A stretch of DNA of 18,398 nt, taken from NCBI GenBank assembly GCA_013044085.1, contig JABEVI010000117.1, forward strand, positions 1 through 18,398, in the 5' to 3' direction. Positions 15,409 to 18,398 of this stretch are shown here, piece by piece (within the stretch, counting starts at the first letter, position 1; each line of letters begins with the position of its first letter). The notes under the pieces are model-generated. The model searched no databases. It was given only the letters and a program-made list of their open reading frames with translations, and was not told the origin of the DNA. The stretch is from Steroidobacteraceae bacterium (lineage in GTDB: Bacteria; Pseudomonadota; Gammaproteobacteria; Steroidobacterales; Steroidobacteraceae). The translations under genes and the position numbers were made by a program.

Positions 15409-16011
15409 TCAACCCACCGCGTCGCGCCCGAGCCGCTCACGCAGCGCGCGCAGCGCGATACCGCGGTGGCTGATCCGGTCTTTCTCCCCGGGATGAAGCT
15501 GCGCCGCGCATTCTTCCCGCCCTTTCACCAGAAAATGAGGGTCATAGCCGAAGCCGCCCTCACCGCGCGGCTCATCGACGATCGATCCTTCCCAAACACC
15601 CTCGGCGACGATCGGCGCCTCGGCGGGCGGCTCCGGCAGATACACGAGCACGCACCGGTAGCGCGCCGTCCGCCTCGATGCCGGCACGCCGGCCAGCGCC
15701 GCGCAAAGCTTGGCGTTGTTGTCTGCATCGCTCGCCGATGGCCCGGCGTAGCGGGCCGAAAACACCCCCGGGGCACCGTCGAGGGCGTCGACCTCGAGGC
15801 CGGAATCGTCGGCAAGGACCGCAAGCCCGGTCAGCCGTTGCGCATGCCGCGCCTTCAGCAGCGCATTCGCCAGGAAAGTCTCGCCGGTCTCCTCGGGCGA
15901 GACGATGCCTAACTCGCGCTGCCCGAGCACCTCGAACGCCAGACCGGCGAGCAACGAGCGCAACTCGCGCAGCTTCCCCGGATTGGCGGTCGCGACCAAC
16001 AGCCGGCTAGG
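15409..16011 (-). CDS. rdgB: RdgB/HAM1 family dITP/XTP pyrophosphatase
   Basis: Hydrolyses non-canonical purine triphosphates (dITP, ITP, XTP) to monophosphates plus pyrophosphate, keeping deaminated bases out of DNA and RNA. Motifs seen are VATANPGKLREL at the N-terminus, ETGETFLANALLKA, the central AVLADDSGLEVDAL with the catalytic Asp, PGVFSARYAG, GGFGYDPHFLV and the C-terminal KDRISHRGIALRAL, all family hallmarks. I chose the GTG at 16011, which gives 200 residues (MPSRLLVATANPGK), matches the usual length and overlaps the rph stop by a few bases. An ATG at 16038 would add nine residues and overlap rph by about 30 bp. Neither has a strong ribosome binding site, so translation is probably coupled to rph. 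Confidence 0.93.
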   Translation of the reverse strand, partial: PSRLLVATANPGKLRELRSLLAGLAFEVLGQRELGIVSPEETGETFLANALLKARHAQRLTGLAVLADDSGLEVDALDGAPGVFSARYAGPSASDADNNAKLCAALAGVPASRRTARYRCVLVYLPEPPAEAPIVAEGVWEGSIVDEPRGEGGFGYDPHFLVKGREECAAQLHPGEKDRISHRGIALRALRERLGRDAVG

Positions 16012-16729
16012 CACCGCGTGCGCTCTGCTGCGCGGCATGCAACCGGCTGATGCCGGTGGCGGCGAGGTCGAGGAGCCGGTCGAGCTCATTGCGGCGGAAA
16101 GCATGCCCTTCCGCCGTGCCCTGAATCTCGATGAACGCGCCGCCGCTGTTCATCACGACGTTCATATCGGTCTCGGCGTTCGAGTCCTCCGCATAATCGA
16201 GGTCGAGAACCGCGGTGCCGCGGTAGATGCCGACCGACACGGCGGCGACCTGGCCGTGCAGCGGATTGCTGCGCAGGACGCGCTTTGCGAGCAGCGCATC
16301 GATCGCGTCGGCGAGGGCAACGTAAGCGCCCGTGATCGCGGCTGTGCGCGTGCCGCCGTCGGCCTGCAGGACGTCGCAGTCGATCGTCACGGTGCGCTCG
16401 CCGAGCGCCTTCAAGTCGACGATCGCGCGCAGGCTGCGGCCGATCAGACGCTGGATTTCCTGTGTGCGGCCCGATTGCTTGCCGCGCACCGCTTCGCGCG
16501 CGCCGCGGCTGTGGGTGGCACGCGGCAACATCCCGTACTCGGCGGTGATCCAGCCCTGCGAGCTGCCGCGCAGGAACGATGGCACCCCATCCTCGATGCT
16601 CACGGTGCAAAGCACCCGGGTGTCACCGAATCCGACCAGCACGGAGCCCTCGGCGTGACGGGTGAAATGACGGCTAAAGCTCAGTGCGCGCAGTTCGTCG
16701 GGCGCGCGGCCGCTCGGTCGCTCGCTCAT
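16007..16729 (-). CDS. rph: Ribonuclease PH
   Basis: Phosphorolytic 3'-5' exoribonuclease that trims tRNA precursors in the cytoplasm. It works as a hexamer. The 240-residue protein shows HAEGSVLVGFGDTRVLC, GWITAEYGMLPRATHSR, RGKQSGRTQEIQRLIGRSLR (containing the phosphate-binding arginine known from the family), DCDVLQADGGTRTAAITGAY and DYAEDSNAETDMNVVMN, a nearly complete match to known RNase PH. It is full length, unlike the frameshifted K-12 form. The ATG at 16729 overlaps the stop of the phosphatase gene as ATGA, which suggests translational coupling. rdgB follows with overlap. Confidence 0.97.
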   Translation of the reverse strand: MSERPSGRAPDELRALSFSRHFTRHAEGSVLVGFGDTRVLCTVSIEDGVPSFLRGSSQGWITAEYGMLPRATHSRGAREAVRGKQSGRTQEIQRLIGRSLRAIVDLKALGERTVTIDCDVLQADGGTRTAAITGAYVALADAIDALLAKRVLRSNPLHGQVAAVSVGIYRGTAVLDLDYAEDSNAETDMNVVMNSGGAFIEIQGTAEGHAFRRNELDRLLDLAATGISRLHAAQQSARGA

Positions 16730-17472
16730 GCCGCCCGCCAGCGCAACGCGGCCGCACTCGTGTTGTCGCTATACGGCGCCATCGCCGCGACGGCACGTTG
16801 GCCAAGTTCCGACAGCGTCTCGCTGATCGCTTTGTCCCGGTCCTGCGCAAAACGCACCAGTTCCTCATCCTTCAGTCCCGCCCAGAATCCGTCGGTGCAG
16901 AGCAACATGACGTCGCCCGCGTTGAGGCGCCGACGCCCCGAGAGACTCATCTCCGGCAGCACCGCATCACCACCGAGACAGCACTCGACATAGTTTCGCA
17001 TCGGGTGGCCGTGGACCTCCGCTTCCGTGATCAAGCCCTCGCGCAGCAAAACCTCGACGTGGCTGTGATCGCGCGTGCGATCGAGCACGCGCTGCTCGCG
17101 CAACTGATAGATACGACTGTCGCCGACGTGCGCCCAATACGCCTCGGCATCCTGCACCAGACAGATGGCGCTGGTCGCACGCGGACGCGCTTCGACGCCG
17201 ATTCCCTGGCCGAGCTTGACGACTTCCTCGTGGGCGCGGCCCAACGCGAGATGCAGAAAGCCGAGCGGATCGAACACCGGATGGGGTGTCTGCCAGAACG
17301 CCTCGAGCAAGGTCGCCAGAGCCGTCTCGGCTGCCCGGGCCCCTTGCGCATGGCCGCCCATGCCGTCGATGACCACGAGCAGTGCCGATTGCTCGTCGGC
17401 GGCAACCGCGACCCGGTCCTGGTTCTCTTCGCGGTGCCCGATCAAGCTGACATCCGCGGTATCTATCTGCAA
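16726..17472 (-). CDS. PP2C-family serine/threonine protein phosphatase
   Basis: Metal-dependent protein phosphatase, probably soluble and cytoplasmic, since no signal or membrane segment is seen. The 248-residue single domain keeps the metal-binding aspartates: Asp19 in ENQDR, Asp36 in DGMGGHAQG, Asp194 in CTDGFW and Asp236 in SDNTSA. VGDSRIY (116-122) and the following TRDHSHVE are also typical of bacterial PP2C. The start is TTG at 17472, supported by GGGAGG five bases upstream. No ATG or GTG in frame fits, and the open frame extending further upstream runs into yicC and is not real. It is the first gene of the rph-rdgB-hemW string. The cognate Ser/Thr kinase is not in this window. Confidence 0.9.
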   Translation of the reverse strand: MQIDTADVSLIGHREENQDRVAVAADEQSALLVVIDGMGGHAQGARAAETALATLLEAFWQTPHPVFDPLGFLHLALGRAHEEVVKLGQGIGVEARPRATSAICLVQDAEAYWAHVGDSRIYQLREQRVLDRTRDHSHVEVLLREGLITEAEVHGHPMRNYVECCLGGDAVLPEMSLSGRRRLNAGDVMLLCTDGFWAGLKDEELVRFAQDRDKAISETLSELGQRAVAAMAPYSDNTSAAALRWRAA

Positions 17473-17538
17473 GGACGCCTCCCGGTCTTCTGTTAAACTC
17501 CTGCGCCGATTATCACCGATTATGGCGCACTCCCCCCT
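17473..17538. other. Divergent PP2C / yicC intergenic region with 8-bp direct repeat
   Basis: The 66-bp gap contains CCGATTAT twice, at 17506-17513 and 17516-17523, with a 10-bp period (one helical turn). The repeat could be a protein-binding site controlling one or both divergent genes. No well-spaced sigma70 promoter was found on either strand. Confidence 0.35.
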
Positions 17539-18398
17539 ATGATTCGTAGTATGACCGGCTTCGCGCGGAGTGAACGCCAGCTGCCCGCCGGCTTCCTCGT
17601 CTGGGAAGTGCGGACGGTAAATCATCGTTTCCTCGAAGTCGGACTGAGGTTGCCCGAGGAGTTCCGGGCCGCCGAGGGCCAGTACCGCCAGGCGATCGCC
17701 GCCGCGGTTCGCCGCGGCAAGACCGATTGCACGCTCACCTTCCGGCCCACCGCCGGCAGCGGCGAGCTGGAACTGGACGCAGCGCTGCTCGAGGTGCTGA
17801 CGGCGCGGGCGCGGCAGGTCGCCGAGCTCGCGGGCGCCGCCGGACGTATCGACGTCGTCGACCTGCTGCGCTGGCCGGGCGTCATCTGCGACGCGGCGCG
17901 GGATTTGACCCCGATCCAGGAAGCCGCACACGCACTGCTCACCGACGCGCTCGCCGATCTCGGCCGGTTTCGCCACAGCGAGGGGTCCAGACTGCAGGAG
18001 ACGCTCGAGCAGCGGTGCGAGGGTTTGCTGCAGTTGGCGGCACGGGTCGCCGGACGCCTGCCGGAGGTGCGCGCCAGGCTGCATGCGAAGATGCGCGAGC
18101 GCATTGCCGAGGTGGCGGTTGCGGTCAATCACGACCGCCTCGAGCAGGAACTCGCGATCCTCGCGCAGCGTCTGGACGTCGACGAGGAGATCGACCGCTT
18201 GCGGGGTCACGTCGCCGAGATCCGCAAAACGTTCGCAGCCGGGGAGCCGGCCGGGCGGCGGCTCGACTTCCTGATGCAGGAATTGAATCGCGAGGCGAAC
18301 ACCCTGTCCTCGAAGTCCCAGGACATCGAGACGACGCGCGCGGCGGTCGATATGAAGGTGCTGATCGAACAGATGCGCGAGCAGGTGCAGAACATCGA
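17539..18398 (+). CDS. yicC: YicC family endoribonuclease (lacks last base and stop)
   Basis: Member of the YicC/YloC family, recently recognised as RNA-cleaving enzymes in E. coli and Bacillus. The product begins MIRSMTGFAR, the conserved YicC start. It contains VRTVNHRFLEVGLRLPEEFR, VDLLRWPGVI, RLEQELAILAQRLDVDEEID, GRRLDFLMQELNREANTL and ends VLIEQMREQVQNI followed by GA at the window end. With the next base the length would be about 287 residues, equal to E. coli YicC, so only the final base and the stop codon are missing. There is no Shine-Dalgarno sequence: the ATG is preceded by a pyrimidine run (CTCCCCCCT). It is divergent from the PP2C gene. In many gammaproteobacteria yicC lies next to rph, as here, often with gmk downstream. 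Confidence 0.95.
   Translation, partial: MIRSMTGFARSERQLPAGFLVWEVRTVNHRFLEVGLRLPEEFRAAEGQYRQAIAAAVRRGKTDCTLTFRPTAGSGELELDAALLEVLTARARQVAELAGAAGRIDVVDLLRWPGVICDAARDLTPIQEAAHALLTDALADLGRFRHSEGSRLQETLEQRCEGLLQLAARVAGRLPEVRARLHAKMRERIAEVAVAVNHDRLEQELAILAQRLDVDEEIDRLRGHVAEIRKTFAAGEPAGRRLDFLMQELNREANTLSSKSQDIETTRAAVDMKVLIEQMREQVQNI

Noticed and set aside
17473..18210. N-terminal extension of the PP2C frame into the yicC region
   Set aside because: The extension is antisense to the conserved YicC protein, and a TTG with a strong ribosome binding site gives a complete PP2C domain from 17472.

Overview
The window reads as chromosomal DNA of a high-GC gammaproteobacterium. The gene set and order support this: pilM-N-O-P-Q then aroK with a divergent mrcA/ponA (the arrangement known from Pseudomonas and Xanthomonas relatives), a hexameric-type citrate synthase, a zinc-type L31, and a rph-rdgB-hemW string. 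I place it near the Xanthomonadales/Nevskiales side of the class only tentatively, because no rRNA or other strong taxonomic marker is present. I see no insertion sequence, integrase, tRNA, rRNA or CRISPR array. It is a dense housekeeping region with one conspicuous AT-rich intergenic island.

Left part (1-5433, all minus strand): shikimate kinase (aroK, cut by the window edge) lies downstream of the type IV pilus assembly operon pilM-pilN-pilO-pilP-pilQ. The pil genes overlap or nearly abut. They encode the cytoplasmic actin-like PilM, the inner-membrane PilN and PilO, the lipoprotein PilP and the outer-membrane secretin PilQ, which together form one envelope-spanning alignment complex. A plausible sigma70 promoter sits in front of pilM.

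Middle (5815-9003, plus strand): a bifunctional penicillin-binding protein 1A, transcribed away from pilM, is followed after 15 bp by a small protein with a nucleotidyltransferase-like but degenerate motif. This gene ends tail to tail, with overlapping stop codons, against the next group.

Second minus-strand group (9000-13455): citrate synthase (gltA), an exported PQQ-type beta-propeller protein, and an exported Deg/HtrA-like serine protease, with gaps of only 4 and 42 bp. Ribosomal protein L31 (rpmE) lies upstream with its own predicted promoter.

AT-rich island (about 14040-14251, between rpmE and hemW): this roughly 31% GC stretch lies in otherwise very GC-rich DNA. It is flanked by several DnaA-box-like 9-mers, two of which match TTATNCACA perfectly. 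It is the least explained structure in the window and could be a replication origin or a DnaA-controlled regulatory site.

Right part (14254-17472, minus strand): a compact operon of a PP2C-type protein phosphatase, RNase PH, the RdgB/HAM1 nucleotide-sanitizing pyrophosphatase and HemW. The divergent yicC endoribonuclease gene (17539 onward) is complete except for its last base and stop codon.

High GC content produces many long antisense open frames, which I rejected. I found no clear undescribed multi-gene system. The strongest leads are the DnaA-box island, the degenerate nucleotidyltransferase-like protein behind ponA, and the citrate synthase/propeller/protease gene string.
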